NCBI RefSeq assembly: GCF_013294065.1
Contig: NZ_JABSNM010000005.1
Coordinates: forward strand, 222,602 to 264,305
Source of the DNA: Sphaerotilus uruguayifluvii
Lineage (GTDB): Bacteria; Pseudomonadota; Gammaproteobacteria; Burkholderiales; Burkholderiaceae_C
Direction of reading: 5' to 3'
Length of the DNA: 41,704 nucleotides
The notes under the pieces were generated by a model. That model did no database searches. It saw nothing but the letters and a program-made list of their open reading frames with translations, and was not told the DNA's origin. Made by a program: the position numbers and the translations under genes. Positions 22,977-31,618 of this stretch are shown piece by piece. Each line of letters starts with the position of its first letter. The stretch's first letter is position 1.

Positions 22977-23537
22977 TCAGGCCAGACGGGCCGCGACGGC
23001 CGCCACGCGGGCGCCGAAGGCGCGCGCGGTGGCCAGGTCGCCCGGCACCATCTCGTCGACGCTGGCGTCCGACGGGGTGGCGGTCATCAGGCCGGCGGAC
23101 ATGCCCAGGTTGTTCAGGTCGTCGCGGGTCGAGGCCTTGGTGTTGGCGGGCATCATGCCGGCGCCCACCCACAGCATGCCGTGCTGCATCGCCAGCGTGG
23201 TCAGGTAGGACATCGTGGTGTGCTTGTCGCCGTACAGCGAGGCCGAGTTGGTGAAGCCCGCGGCCAGCTTGTCCTGCCACTTGCGGGTGAACCAGGCCTT
23301 GCTCGAGGCGTCGGCGAACTTCTTGAACTGCCAGCTCACCATGCCCATGTAGGTCGGCGAGCCGAACACGATGGCATCGGCGGCGTCGAGCTGCTCCCAG
23401 CCGCCCTCGGGCAGGTTGCCCTCGGCGTCGATGGCCAGCAGGCTCGCGCCCGCGCCGGCACCCTCGGCGACGGCGGCGGCGACCTTGGCGGTGTGGCCGT
23501 AGCCGCTGTGATGGACGATGACGATCTTCTTGCTCAT
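22977..23537 (-). CDS. Flavodoxin-like / NAD(P)H-dependent FMN reductase-type protein
   Basis: Cytoplasmic flavoprotein of 186 residues with a flavodoxin fold. The phosphate-binding loop for FMN is HHSGYGHTAKVA (about 9-20), and the FMN-stacking region is FGSPTYMGMVSWQFKKF (about 58-74). Then come NSASLYGDKHTTM and WVGAGMMPAN. This resembles WrbA and related NADPH-dependent reductases, but is shorter. ATG 23537 is preceded by GGAACC, a moderate site. Its promoter region is the 73 bp separating it from the pirin gene on the same strand, and the two may be co-transcribed as redox or aromatic-stress functions (inference). Confidence 0.88.
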   Translation of the reverse strand: MSKKIVIVHHSGYGHTAKVAAAVAEGAGAGASLLAIDAEGNLPEGGWEQLDAADAIVFGSPTYMGMVSWQFKKFADASSKAWFTRKWQDKLAAGFTNSASLYGDKHTTMSYLTTLAMQHGMLWVGAGMMPANTKASTRDDLNNLGMSAGLMTATPSDASVDEMVPGDLATARAFGARVAAVAARLA

Positions 23538-23610
23538 GGCAGGGTTCCTCTCGGTGGAAGGTGAACGGGGGAGGGAGAACGTGAACGGGGACGGGATCGG
23601 GGCGCGCGCG

Positions 23611-24324
23611 TCAGGGCTGGAGCTCGAACACCAGCACCTCGGCGTCCTCGCCGTCGTGCAGCGCCAGCGCGCTCTCGTCGCTGATGGCCAGCGCGTCGCC
23701 GGCGCGCATCGGCTGGCCGGCGACCGTCAGCCGGCCGCGCGCCAGATGCACATAGGCCTTGCGGGACGGATCGAGCTTCAGCTCGGCGCGCTCGGCCGGG
23801 CCGTCGAAGCGGCCGATGTGCAGCCGCACGTCGGCGTTGAGCACGACGGCTGCCTGCGCGGCCTCGGCGCTGCCGACCGGGGCGCCGACCAGGTGCAGCC
23901 GGCCGCGCAGCTCGGCGTCGTCGATCGTGTGCTGGTCGTAGCTCGGCGGCAGTCCGGCCTGGCTGGGCAGCATCCAGATCTGCAGCAGGTGCGCGACCTC
24001 GATGCCGTGGTTCATCTCGCTGTGGCGCACGCCGGTGCCGGCGCTCATGCGCTGGGCCTCGCCGGGGCGGATGGTCGCGCCGTTGCCCAGGCTGTCGCGG
24101 TGGCTGAGCTCGCCGCCGAGCATCCAGGTGAAGATCTCCATGTCGCGGTGGCCGTGCATGCCGAAGCCGCGGTGGCCGGCGACCCAGTCCTCGTTGATGA
24201 CGCGCAGATTTCCCCAGCCCATGCGGTTCGGGTCGAAGTAGTCGGCGAAGGAGAAGCTGTGATAGCTCTCCAGCCAGCCGTGGTGGGCGTGGCCGCGTTC
24301 GGCGGAGGGGCGGAGCTGGATCAT
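23611..24324 (-). CDS. Pirin-family bicupin (YhhW-like)
   Basis: Cytoplasmic bicupin of 237 residues. The metal-site residues His57 and His59 (GMHGHRDME) and His101 and Glu103 (GVRHSEMN) correspond one for one to the iron ligands of pirin. The N-terminal RPSAERGHAHHGWL and the YHSFSFADYFDPNR stretch are diagnostic. Some members, such as E. coli YhhW, show quercetinase activity in vitro; the physiological role is unclear. ATG 24324 is chosen because it matches the family start (MIQLRPSAERG) and has an AGAGAG-type site; a longer frame to 24399 exists. It is divergent from a LysR-type regulator across 112 bp containing a palindrome, a common pirin arrangement. Confidence 0.93.
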   Translation of the reverse strand: MIQLRPSAERGHAHHGWLESYHSFSFADYFDPNRMGWGNLRVINEDWVAGHRGFGMHGHRDMEIFTWMLGGELSHRDSLGNGATIRPGEAQRMSAGTGVRHSEMNHGIEVAHLLQIWMLPSQAGLPPSYDQHTIDDAELRGRLHLVGAPVGSAEAAQAAVVLNADVRLHIGRFDGPAERAELKLDPSRKAYVHLARGRLTVAGQPMRAGDALAISDESALALHDGEDAEVLVFELQP

Positions 24325-24397
24325 GGCGGACTCTCTTTCTGAGCCGTCATGGTGGACCGTCCTCCGCCGCGGCAGGTGGCATGGCGATGATGGCATC

Positions 24398-24414
24398 ATT
24401 CAAATTGATTGAAT
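24398..24414. promoter_or_regulatory. Candidate LysR operator between pirin and LysR genes
   Basis: ATTCAA-ATTGA-TTGAAT is a perfect 6-bp inverted repeat with a 5-bp spacer and contains the T-N11-A core typical of LysR-type regulator sites. It is centred about 30 bp before the LysR start and about 80 bp before the pirin start, in an AT-rich island. The position suits autoregulation plus control of pirin. The assignment to this regulator is inferred from location. Confidence 0.6.
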
Positions 24415-24436
24415 TGAACTTCCGGGAGCCCTCCCC

Positions 24437-25405
24437 ATGCCCGACCGCCGCCGCGCCCTGACGCCCGACGCCCTCGAGATGATGGACACCATCGCCCGCA
24501 CCGGCAGCTTCGCCGCGGCCGCACGCGAGCTCGGCAAGGTGCCCTCGGCGCTGACCTACGGCGTGCGCCAGCTCGAGGAGTCGCTCGACGTGCTGCTGTT
24601 CGACCGCAGCTCGCGCCAGGCGCAGCTCACCGCCGCGGGCGAGGAGCTGCTGCGCGAGGGCCGGCGGCTGCTGCAGCAGATCGACGCGGTGGCCAACCGG
24701 GTGCAGCGGGTGGCCACCGGCTGGGAGACGACGCTGGCGATCGCGGTCGACACCATCATCGCGCCGCGCGCGATCTTCGACCTGACCGCCGCGTTCTACG
24801 CGCTGAACTGCTCCGATGGGCCGCAGGCCGGGCCGCCGCCGACGCGGCTGCGCATCCGCAGCGAGGTGCTGGCCGGCACGCAGGAGGCGCTGCTGAGCGG
24901 GCAGTGCGATCTGGCCATCGGCGTGCAGCCGCTGCCGCAGCAGGCCGAGCGGCTGCACTGCGCGCCGCTGGGCACGATCGAGATGCTGCTGGCGGTCGCG
25001 CCGCACCATCCGCTGGCGGGCATCGACCGGCCGGTCTCGCAGGAAGAGATCGCGCACCACCGCGTCGTCGCGATCGCCGACACCGCGCAGCGCATGGACC
25101 GGCGCACCAGCGGCATCAGTCCCGGCCAGGACGTGCTGACCGTGCCCTCGCTGGCGGCCAAGCTGGAGGCGCAGATCCGCGGCCTGGGCTGCGGCCGGCT
25201 GCCCGAGCCGCTGCTGCGCGCGCATGTCGAGGCCGGCCGGCTGGTGGTGCTGCAGGTGGAGGGGCCGCCGACGCAGGTCGAGCTGCACTACGCCTGGCGC
25301 GGCGGCCCGGGCCAGGGCCGGGCGCTGGGCTGGTGGCTGGAGCAGCTCGGCAGCGAGGTCACGCGCCGGGCGCTGCTGGAGCAGCACGCGGGGCTGATCC
25401 TGTGA
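24437..25405 (+). CDS. LysR-family transcriptional regulator
   Basis: DNA-binding regulator of 322 residues. The N-terminal winged helix-turn-helix covers about residues 8-68 ([45 protein letters not shown]), followed by a linker helix and a periplasmic-binding-fold effector domain from about residue 95. It is divergent from pirin, with the palindrome 24398-24414 between them, so pirin is the likely target. This arrangement (LysR beside pirin and a flavodoxin-like protein) is common in proteobacteria. Its stop overlaps the gluQ start (GTGA), which probably reflects gene packing rather than shared function. The inducer is unknown. Confidence 0.94.
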   Translation: MPDRRRALTPDALEMMDTIARTGSFAAAARELGKVPSALTYGVRQLEESLDVLLFDRSSRQAQLTAAGEELLREGRRLLQQIDAVANRVQRVATGWETTLAIAVDTIIAPRAIFDLTAAFYALNCSDGPQAGPPPTRLRIRSEVLAGTQEALLSGQCDLAIGVQPLPQQAERLHCAPLGTIEMLLAVAPHHPLAGIDRPVSQEEIAHHRVVAIADTAQRMDRRTSGISPGQDVLTVPSLAAKLEAQIRGLGCGRLPEPLLRAHVEAGRLVVLQVEGPPTQVELHYAWRGGPGQGRALGWWLEQLGSEVTRRALLEQHAGLIL

Positions 25406-26322
25406 GCGCACGCCCCGATCCGCCCTATGTCGGCCGCTTCGCGCCGTCGCCGACCGGCTGGCTGCATGCCGGCTCGATGGTCGCGGCGCTGGCCTCGTGG
25501 CTGGACGCGCGCGCGCACGGCGGGCGCTGGCTGGTGCGCATCGAGGATGTCGACGGCCCGCGCTGCATCGCCGGCGCCGAGGACGCGATCCTGCGCCAGC
25601 TCGCCGACTGCGGCCTGCATCCGGACGCGCCGCCCGTGCGCCAGTCCGATCGCGGCGCGCTGTACGCGCAGGCGCTGGAGCGGCTGCACGCGGCCGGCCG
25701 GGCCTATGGCTGCCGCTGCACCCGGCGCGAGATCGCGCAGGCGCTGCAGGCGCGTGGCCTGGGCCGCGAGCGCCACGGCGATCTGGTCTATCCCGGCACC
25801 TGCCGGCCCGGCGGGCCGCAGCCGGTGCCCTGGCCCGAGGCGAGGGCGGTGCGGCTGCTGACCTGCGCGGCCGACGGCAGCGACACCGTCATCGACTGGA
25901 CGGACCGCCGGCTCGGGGCCCAGCGCCAGAACGTCAGCCGGGAGGTCGGCGACTTCGTGCTGCGCCGCGCCGACGGGCTGTGGGCCTACCAGCTCGCGGT
26001 GGTGGTCGACGATGCGGCGCAGGGCGTGACCGACATCGTCCGCGGCGAGGATCTGGCCGACAACACGCCGCGCCAGATCCTGCTGCGCCGCCATCTCGGC
26101 CTGCCGCAGCCGCGCCATCTGCACACGCCGCTGGTGCTGGCTGCCGACGGCCAGAAGCTCTCGAAGCAGAACGGCGCCGCGCCGGTCGACACCGGCCGGC
26201 CGGCCGAGGCGCTCGCCGCGGCCGCACGGGCGCTCGGTCTGGACCTGGCCGAGGGCCTGAGCGCCGACGCGGTGCGCGCCGAGGCACTTCGGCAGTGGTC
26301 CCGGAGGCTGGAGCAGGAGTGA
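25402..26322 (+). CDS. gluQ: Glutamyl-Q tRNA(Asp) synthetase
   Basis: Also called GluQRS; it charges the queuosine base of tRNA(Asp) with glutamate. At 306 residues it is a truncated glutamyl-tRNA synthetase without the anticodon-binding domain. The HIGH-like motif is HAGS (22-25) in [17 protein letters not shown] zinc site is suggested by YGCRCTRRE and [26 protein letters not shown] and RGEDL are family-typical, and the KMSKS counterpart is KLSKQ. The GTG start at 25402 overlaps the LysR stop by 4 bp; [17 protein letters not shown] follows as expected. The frame stays open upstream inside lysR, which is a shadow. Confidence 0.95.
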   Translation: MSARPDPPYVGRFAPSPTGWLHAGSMVAALASWLDARAHGGRWLVRIEDVDGPRCIAGAEDAILRQLADCGLHPDAPPVRQSDRGALYAQALERLHAAGRAYGCRCTRREIAQALQARGLGRERHGDLVYPGTCRPGGPQPVPWPEARAVRLLTCAADGSDTVIDWTDRRLGAQRQNVSREVGDFVLRRADGLWAYQLAVVVDDAAQGVTDIVRGEDLADNTPRQILLRRHLGLPQPRHLHTPLVLAADGQKLSKQNGAAPVDTGRPAEALAAAARALGLDLAEGLSADAVRAEALRQWSRRLEQE

Positions 26323-26406
26323 TGCGGATGCGGCCGGCCGCGGCTGGTGGCATCATCGCGGCCTTTTCTATCAGTTCTCCCCTTCACACAAGAAAGGCCG
26401 ATCTCC

Positions 26407-26763
26407 ATGATCACCACCGCTTCGGGTCTGCAGTACGAAGACACCGTCGAAGGCAGCGGCGAGCTTGCCGTCGCCGGACGCCAGGTCAGCGTCCACTACA
26501 CCGGCTGGCTGCACGATCCGGCGCAGCCGAACGGCCGCGGCCGCAAGTTCGACTCCAGCAAGGACCGCGGCCAGCCCTTCCGCTTCGGCCTGGGCGCCGG
26601 CATGGTCATCCAGGGCTGGGACGAGGGCGTGCAGGGCATGAAGGTCGGCGGCACCCGCGTGCTGGTGATCCCGCCCAACCTGGGCTATGGCGCCCGCGGC
26701 GCCGGCGGCGTCATCCCGCCGAACGCGACGCTGGTGTTCGAGGTGGATTTCCTCGGGTACTGA
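26407..26763 (+). CDS. FKBP-type peptidyl-prolyl cis-trans isomerase
   Basis: Single-domain FKBP of 118 residues, presumably cytoplasmic since no signal peptide is present. Active-site residues are visible in order: [48 protein letters not shown] and [14 protein letters not shown]. It catalyses prolyl isomerisation and assists folding. The start is the ATG at 26407, with AAAGG about 10 nt upstream; a longer frame back to 26347 adds sequence absent from the family. The gene follows gluQ by 84 bp and ends 50 bp before a long hairpin. Confidence 0.95.
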   Translation: MITTASGLQYEDTVEGSGELAVAGRQVSVHYTGWLHDPAQPNGRGRKFDSSKDRGQPFRFGLGAGMVIQGWDEGVQGMKVGGTRVLVIPPNLGYGARGAGGVIPPNATLVFEVDFLGY

Positions 26764-26813
26764 TCGGCCGGTGCTTTGCGACGGGTCGGGCTTGCCCGTC
26801 CGTCTGGACGCAT

Positions 26814-26853
26814 GAATGACAAGCGCCCCGTCGTCGCGGGGCGCTTGTCATTC
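26814..26853. terminator. Long perfect hairpin, probable bidirectional terminator
   Basis: A 17-bp perfect stem (26814-26830 with 26837-26853; arms begin GAATGACAAG and end CTTGTCATTC) with a 6-nt loop. It lies between the converging FKBP gene and the leftward hicAB-linked ORF, whose stop is 7 bp away. There is no U-tract in either direction, so termination would rely on stem strength. Confidence 0.6.
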
Positions 26854-26859
26854 GGGCGC

Positions 26860-27201
26860 TTACGTCGTTGGTTTCCGCCGTGTCTTTGGCGGTACAGGCG
26901 CGGGGGGGCGGCTTGGATTGATCTGTGCGGCATCCACGCTGTTGGGGCCGGCCGTCGGCACCTTGATCAGTCCGACACCGGTCAGGCCGACCATCAGTCC
27001 TGGGGACAGCTCGTTCAAGGAGGGGCCGACCGGACCTGTTCCGATGCTGAAATGCGTCATCAGGTCATACAGGCCGTCGTGAAGGTCAAGGTGGTGCACG
27101 AGCAACTCGGTCAGTTGCCGGATGCTCAGCGAGGGTTCCATGGGCACAGGCTGCTCGGGTGCACCGCCTGTTGCGGTGGCGATGGGCGTGTCAGTGGGCA
27201 T
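26860..27201 (-). CDS. Small unknown protein overlapping the hicB-like gene
   Basis: Putative protein of 113 residues that I do not recognise. It starts inside the last codons of the hicB-like gene (11-bp overlap), which suggests translational coupling as a third gene of the toxin-antitoxin unit. An acidic/hydrophobic segment (SIRQLTELLVHHLDLHDGLYDLM, about residues 26-48, probably helical) is followed by a Gly/Leu/Pro stretch and a basic, proline-rich tail ending KTRRKPTT. No signal peptide or clear membrane helix. The ending abuts the hairpin at 26814-26853. Its reality rests on the overlap, strand and position only. Confidence 0.55.
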   Translation of the reverse strand: MPTDTPIATATGGAPEQPVPMEPSLSIRQLTELLVHHLDLHDGLYDLMTHFSIGTGPVGPSLNELSPGLMVGLTGVGLIKVPTAGPNSVDAAQINPSRPPAPVPPKTRRKPTT

Positions 27202-27655
27202 GGTGGACTCCCAGCGATTGCCAGGTGGGCGTGACGGCCACCGAGGTCGTCACGGTGCGGGTGGACTCCGGGGATTCGTCGAACGTCACGCGCACGTTGT
27301 GGCTGTGCCGGACCTCTTGGCCCGGGTTGACATAGGCCTCAAGCGCACGGCCGACCACCTCGTTGAGCGAGACGCCATCGCGGCAGGCGCGCACGGACGC
27401 GGCGCGGTGCAGCGCCGGGGTGATGCGCACGTTGAACTGGCCCTTGAGGGGCTTCTGCGCTTCCTTGCCGACCAGCTCGCAGGTCTCGATGTAGTCGTCG
27501 ACGGCCGCCTCGAATTCCTGCTGGAGGGCGGCAGGTGACTCAGCCTCGTAGGTCACCAGGTCGTCGATGAAGAGGATGCGACCGCGGCAGACCTGGCGCT
27601 CCATGTCCATGTCGGCGGTGCCTTCGTAGCCTTTGTAGGGACGGGTCGTGGCCAT
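27191..27655 (-). CDS. HicB-family antitoxin
   Basis: Antitoxin-like protein of 154 residues. The N-terminal HicB fold shows YKGYEGTADMDME and CRGRILFIDDLVTYEA, with VDDYIETC closing it near residue 59. A ribbon-helix-helix DNA-binding part follows (about 73-108: FNVRITPALHRAA, GVSLNEVVGRALEAY). It should neutralise the HicA-like protein and repress its own promoter. The gene lies 30 bp downstream of the hicA-like gene, the usual toxin-first order. The C-terminal ~45 residues, rich in Thr/Val/His, go beyond the usual end of the family and overlap the next small gene. Confidence 0.88.
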   Translation of the reverse strand: MATTRPYKGYEGTADMDMERQVCRGRILFIDDLVTYEAESPAALQQEFEAAVDDYIETCELVGKEAQKPLKGQFNVRITPALHRAASVRACRDGVSLNEVVGRALEAYVNPGQEVRHSHNVRVTFDESPESTRTVTTSVAVTPTWQSLGVHHAH

Positions 27656-27685
27656 GTGGATTCTCCTTGGGCAATCAGCAGTCGA

Positions 27686-27940
27686 TCAGATGTGGCCGTG
27701 AGTCCGGAGGTGCTCGACGACATCGGCCACGCATCCCTTGTCCACCGTCGGGGCCGGATGGGGTTCGTGGCAGATGATCAGCGCCTTGGTCTTCGGATTG
27801 AAGAACTTGCGCCGCGAGCCGCTGTTCGTGAGCATCTGGTAGCCCAGATGTTCCAGCACACCCTTGAGTTCCTGCCACTTGATGTCGGACGGTGTGGGCT
27901 TGGCACACAGTCGATCCAGCGCTTTCTGTTGCCTTGACAT
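27686..27940 (-). CDS. HicA-family toxin (variant lacking the usual GSH motif)
   Basis: Protein of 84 residues, upstream of and co-directional with a HicB-type antitoxin. HicA toxins are small dsRBD-like ribonucleases. The fold signature is visible: DIKWQELKGVLEHLGYQM, a turn GSRRKFFNP (41-49), a strand ALIICHEPHP, then VADVVEHLRTHG. The classical catalytic His of the GS-x-H turn is replaced by Arg here, while His58 and His61 of HEPHP are present. A HicA subgroup with this GSxRxxF/HxPHP pattern paired with YxGY-type HicB proteins is familiar to me, so this may be a normal variant. No strong ribosome-binding site precedes ATG 27940. Confidence 0.82.
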   Translation of the reverse strand: MSRQQKALDRLCAKPTPSDIKWQELKGVLEHLGYQMLTNSGSRRKFFNPKTKALIICHEPHPAPTVDKGCVADVVEHLRTHGHI

Positions 27941-28000
27941 GTGATTTTAGGCGTTTGATGGGCAGTGTAACTGGAAAGTAGTCACATCCTCAGCATCTGT

Positions 28001-31000
28001 TCAGGCGCCCCCGCGCCACGCGCCGGCCCCGTCTCGGCTGGCCCGGCCCAGCACGGCCAGCGTCTCCAGGATCTGCGGCAGGCGCTTCTTCCAGGGGCCG
28101 CGGCCGGTGAAGCGTGCGGCCAGCGCGTCGAGGTCGAGCGGCTGGGCGCTGGTGGCCAGGGTGTCGGCGACCGCGCGCATCTGCTCGGGCAGGTCGGCCG
28201 GCCAGGGCTGGCGGGTGGCCGGGGCGGCGGTGGCGGTGGCGGTGGCGGTGGCCGCGGGGGCGCTGTCCTCGTCGGTGTCGGGGGCTGCGGCGTCGGCAGG
28301 AGTTGCGGCGCTGCCGCCGACCAGCTCGATGTCGGCCTGGGTCGCGGGGGTGGCCGGGGCGGCGTGGCGCCGGGCCGGATCCTGGAACTCGGGGCGCAGC
28401 CAGCGGATGGTGCCGCGGGCTTCCTCGGCGGCGCGGCGGGTGTTGAGATCGACCAGGCGCTCCAGCAGCCGCTCGGTCCAGGCCTGTCGCGCCTCGTCGT
28501 CCGACCAGGGCACGGGGCCGAGGTCCTGCCAGCCGTAGGCCTCCAGCACGGCGGCGTCGAGGTCGTCGTGCAGGGTGCGCAGCACGCCGACCAGCGCCTG
28601 TTCGTGCAGCGCCTTGTCCTTGGCGTTCAGCGGCTCCTCGCGGCGCAGCTTGTCCAGCACGTTGTACATGCCGGTGAGCGTCACGGACTCGTGGGCGGCC
28701 TGGCGGGCCTTGCGGTGCGCGTCGATCTGCTCGGCCAGCGTGCGGATGCGCTCGGCCACCGGGGCAGTCAGGCCGGTGTCGTCGGCGGGGAAAGGGAACG
28801 TCTCGAAGCAGCGCGTCTTGTTGTAGCGCGGGTCGTTGCCTACGCCGAGACGCCCGCCAGCCGCCAGTGCCCAGTCGACATGTGTCTGACTGGACAGTAT
28901 TCCGAGGTTGAGTGCGTCCGCCGTGCTGAAAGTGACCAGCGTGCTGTCTGGTGCGATGGTTTGGGGGATGAAGGCGAATGCCCGATGTTTTGCTGTTTCG
29001 ACGGTGGCGATATAGCGCGGCAGACCTTGGACGGCCTGTCTGAACTGCTGCCGAGGGTGTCCGATGACCCACCACAGCTTCTGGAAAGTGGCATTCCGGT
29101 TCTGATCGCGCTCGGGCTTTGCCCGCGTCAGCAGGTGCTGATAAGCGGCAGGAAAACGCGCCCGAACCTCGTCCGACTCAAGTCCGAAGAAGTCGATGAC
29201 CCACACGCCACGCGGCCGCGAAGTGAAGTCGCGTCCGTTCAGATACGGCCGGATGTGTTTGTCCAACCCGCTGACCGATCCCAGTCCCAGCCCGCGGGCC
29301 GTGGTCTCGTCGATCTGGAAGGCTGCGCCGATGGTCTTCATGCCGACCGAGCACAGGTCGAGGTTGGCACGCAGCGGTCGCGCGCCCGCGACATCGGCGC
29401 CGACGCGCAGATCCGCCCCGATCCGGCCGGCGCGCTCGCTCAGCCGCTCGACCAGATCCTCGCCGTCGCCGGTCTCGTCACGTTCGGCCAGCACCTCGCG
29501 CAGCATGCCGGGGCGGTCGCTCCGTTCGGCCACGGTCATGGCGATGCGCACGGCCGCGCCGTCGCCGCTGTCCACCCATGGATGATCGGGAATCGCCATG
29601 ACCAGGGACAGCGCATTCTCGCCGCTCAGGTGCGGCTCGACGGCGCGGCGGACATACGCCTGCCGCAGGCTGTTCGAGGTGATCAGGCCGAAACGCTGCA
29701 CCTCTCCCGCACGGGTCAGCAGGGCGGCCTTGTGCCACCAGCGCACGACGAAATCGGTGGACTCGGGAATGTCCGGCCAGACCGACTGCAGCGCGTCGAC
29801 ATAACCGTCACCCAGCGCGTGACGCATCCGCTTCGAGCCGATGAACGGCGGATTGCCCACGATGAAATCCGCCTGCGGCCACTGCGCCTGACGCGGATTC
29901 AGGTAGCGCCATTCCGGGACACGCGCGGTGTCGTCGGGCACCTTTTCTCCCGTCACCGGATGCACCTTGGTCGTCTTGCCATCCCAGCGCGTGATCGGCC
30001 TCCCATCCGCATCCGTCGCCAGCTCCTGCCGGTCATAGGCCAGCACCGCATCCCGGCACGCGATGTTGCCGTAGTCATGCACCACCGGCTCGGCGACGCT
30101 CTTCTCGCCGCCGGTGCGGATCTGCCACTGCAGCCAGCCGATCCACAGCACCAGCTCGGCCAGCGCCGCCGCGCGCGGGTTCAGCTCGATGCCGAGCATC
30201 TGGCGCAGCGTCACCGTGCCGCCCTCCATCCCGAGCTGCCCCTGTGTCGACTCGCCCAGCGCCTCCAGCCGGTCGAGCACCTCGCCCTCCAGCCGCTTCA
30301 GGTGCTCCAGCGTCACGTACAGGAAATTGCCGCTGCCGCAGGCCGGATCGAGCACCCGCACATGGCACAGCCGGTGATGGAAGCGCCGCAGCTCGGCGCG
30401 CGCCTCGGCCAGCTTGTCCTCGCGCTTCCTGCCGTCGAGCGCGTCGGCCTCGCCCGCCAGCACCAGCGCCGCGCCCAGCGCGTGCTGCCACTCGGCGCGC
30501 AGCGGCTCGATCACCGTCGGCATCACCAGCCGCTCCACATACGCCCGCGGCGTGTAGTGCGCCCCCAGCGCGTGGCGCTCGCCCGGATCGAGCGCGCGCT
30601 CCAGCAGCGTGCCGAAGATCGCCGGCTCCACCTCGCGCCAGTTCGCCTGTGCCGCGCGCAGCAGGCCGTCGATCTGCGCGGTCGTCAGCGGCAGCACATA
30701 GCCCGGCTGCCCGGCGCCCTTGAACAGCTTGCCGTTGAAGCGCATCAGGTCCTGCGCCAGCACCGGGCTGAAGCCGCCACTGTCCATCGTCGCCCACAGC
30801 GCCTGCAGCATCTTGCCCAGCCGCGGCGGCTCGTCACGCCAGCGCGTCAGCAGCCCGACGAAGGCGCCCCGCCCGTCGTCGTCGCGCGGCAGCAGCCCGA
30901 CATCCTCCGCGAACATCGAGAACAGGCAGCGCGTCAGGAAGGCGGCGACCTGCTCGGCCGGATGCCCGGCCTGCTCCAGGCTGCGCGCCAGCTCCGCCAG

Positions 31001-31618
31001 CTCGGCCGACACCGCCCGCGTCACCCGCGCGCTGACGCGCGACGGGTCGAGCGACATCGGATCGAGCCACAGCGCGCGCAGCCGCTCGCGGATCTCCGGG
31101 CGGTGCAGGTCGTCGAGCCGGATGCGGTGCGTGCGCACGTCGGGGTAGGGCGTGTAGGCACCGCCCGAGCGGCTGAACTCGGCGTACAGCTCGATGACAT
31201 GGCCGACATCGACCACCGCGATGAAGGGCGGGCGCCCCTCGGCGGCGGGCAGCGCACGCACATAGCCCTCGGCCTGCGACAGCGCCTGCAGCAGCGCGTT
31301 GTCGAAGCTCTTGCGCGTGCGCCCGGTCGTGGCCGCCTGCGCGCCCGGATCGAGCTTCTTCGACTCCAGCACGAAGCAGCCGCGGCGATAGCAGTCGATG
31401 CGCCGCGCACTGCTCGTGCCGTCGCCATGCATCAGCGTCAGCGGGCGCTCGAACATGTAGTCCTGCTCGGCGGTCGCGTGCGGGCGCGGCACGCCGAGCA
31501 GCTCGCACAGCTCGATGGTGAAGCTCTGTGCCGTCGACAGCTCCGAGGCGGTCGAGCCGCGCCAGCGGGTGACGAAGGCCTCGATGTCGGTCGCGGGCAG
31601 AGCGGTGCTGCTGTTCAT
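28001..31618 (-). CDS. MmeI-like (type IIL/IIG) fused restriction endonuclease-methyltransferase
   Basis: Single polypeptide of 1205 residues combining domains in the MmeI order. The N-terminal nuclease candidate has D75 (RRIDCYRRG) and E85-x-K87 (FVLESKK), a PD-(D/E)xK arrangement. A helical spacer carries FLTRCLFSMFAEDVGLLP. The N6-adenine methyltransferase has DPACGSGNFLY (about 424) and NPPF (about 588). A target-recognition region includes KHIRPYLNGRDF. After about residue 1070, a Pro/Ala/Thr linker leads to a small helical, winged-helix-like end (LPEQMRAVADTLATSAQPLD). It should methylate and cut at one specific site without partner subunits. ATG 31618 has AGGGAGA upstream. No BREX or DISARM partners are adjacent, which argues against PglX or DrmMI. 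Confidence 0.82.
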   Translation of the reverse strand: MNSSTALPATDIEAFVTRWRGSTASELSTAQSFTIELCELLGVPRPHATAEQDYMFERPLTLMHGDGTSSARRIDCYRRGCFVLESKKLDPGAQAATTGRTRKSFDNALLQALSQAEGYVRALPAAEGRPPFIAVVDVGHVIELYAEFSRSGGAYTPYPDVRTHRIRLDDLHRPEIRERLRALWLDPMSLDPSRVSARVTRAVSAELAELARSLEQAGHPAEQVAAFLTRCLFSMFAEDVGLLPRDDDGRGAFVGLLTRWRDEPPRLGKMLQALWATMDSGGFSPVLAQDLMRFNGKLFKGAGQPGYVLPLTTAQIDGLLRAAQANWREVEPAIFGTLLERALDPGERHALGAHYTPRAYVERLVMPTVIEPLRAEWQHALGAALVLAGEADALDGRKREDKLAEARAELRRFHHRLCHVRVLDPACGSGNFLYVTLEHLKRLEGEVLDRLEALGESTQGQLGMEGGTVTLRQMLGIELNPRAAALAELVLWIGWLQWQIRTGGEKSVAEPVVHDYGNIACRDAVLAYDRQELATDADGRPITRWDGKTTKVHPVTGEKVPDDTARVPEWRYLNPRQAQWPQADFIVGNPPFIGSKRMRHALGDGYVDALQSVWPDIPESTDFVVRWWHKAALLTRAGEVQRFGLITSNSLRQAYVRRAVEPHLSGENALSLVMAIPDHPWVDSGDGAAVRIAMTVAERSDRPGMLREVLAERDETGDGEDLVERLSERAGRIGADLRVGADVAGARPLRANLDLCSVGMKTIGAAFQIDETTARGLGLGSVSGLDKHIRPYLNGRDFTSRPRGVWVIDFFGLESDEVRARFPAAYQHLLTRAKPERDQNRNATFQKLWWVIGHPRQQFRQAVQGLPRYIATVETAKHRAFAFIPQTIAPDSTLVTFSTADALNLGILSSQTHVDWALAAGGRLGVGNDPRYNKTRCFETFPFPADDTGLTAPVAERIRTLAEQIDAHRKARQAAHESVTLTGMYNVLDKLRREEPLNAKDKALHEQALVGVLRTLHDDLDAAVLEAYGWQDLGPVPWSDDEARQAWTERLLERLVDLNTRRAAEEARGTIRWLRPEFQDPARRHAAPATPATQADIELVGGSAATPADAAAPDTDEDSAPAATATATATAAPATRQPWPADLPEQMRAVADTLATSAQPLDLDALAARFTGRGPWKKRLPQILETLAVLGRASRDGAGAWRGGA
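28226..28252 (-). repeat. GGCGGT hexanucleotide tandem repeat inside the RM gene
   Basis: Four exact GGCGGT units (28226-28249) plus a partial one encode alternating Thr-Ala in the interdomain linker of the fused enzyme. Units are multiples of three, so copy-number slippage would lengthen or shorten the linker without shifting frame. Confidence 0.7.

Noticed and set aside
28001-31618. PglX of a BREX system or DrmMI of DISARM.
   Set aside because: No other BREX or DISARM genes are adjacent, and the N-terminus has a PD-(D/E)xK-like motif with an MmeI-type domain order.
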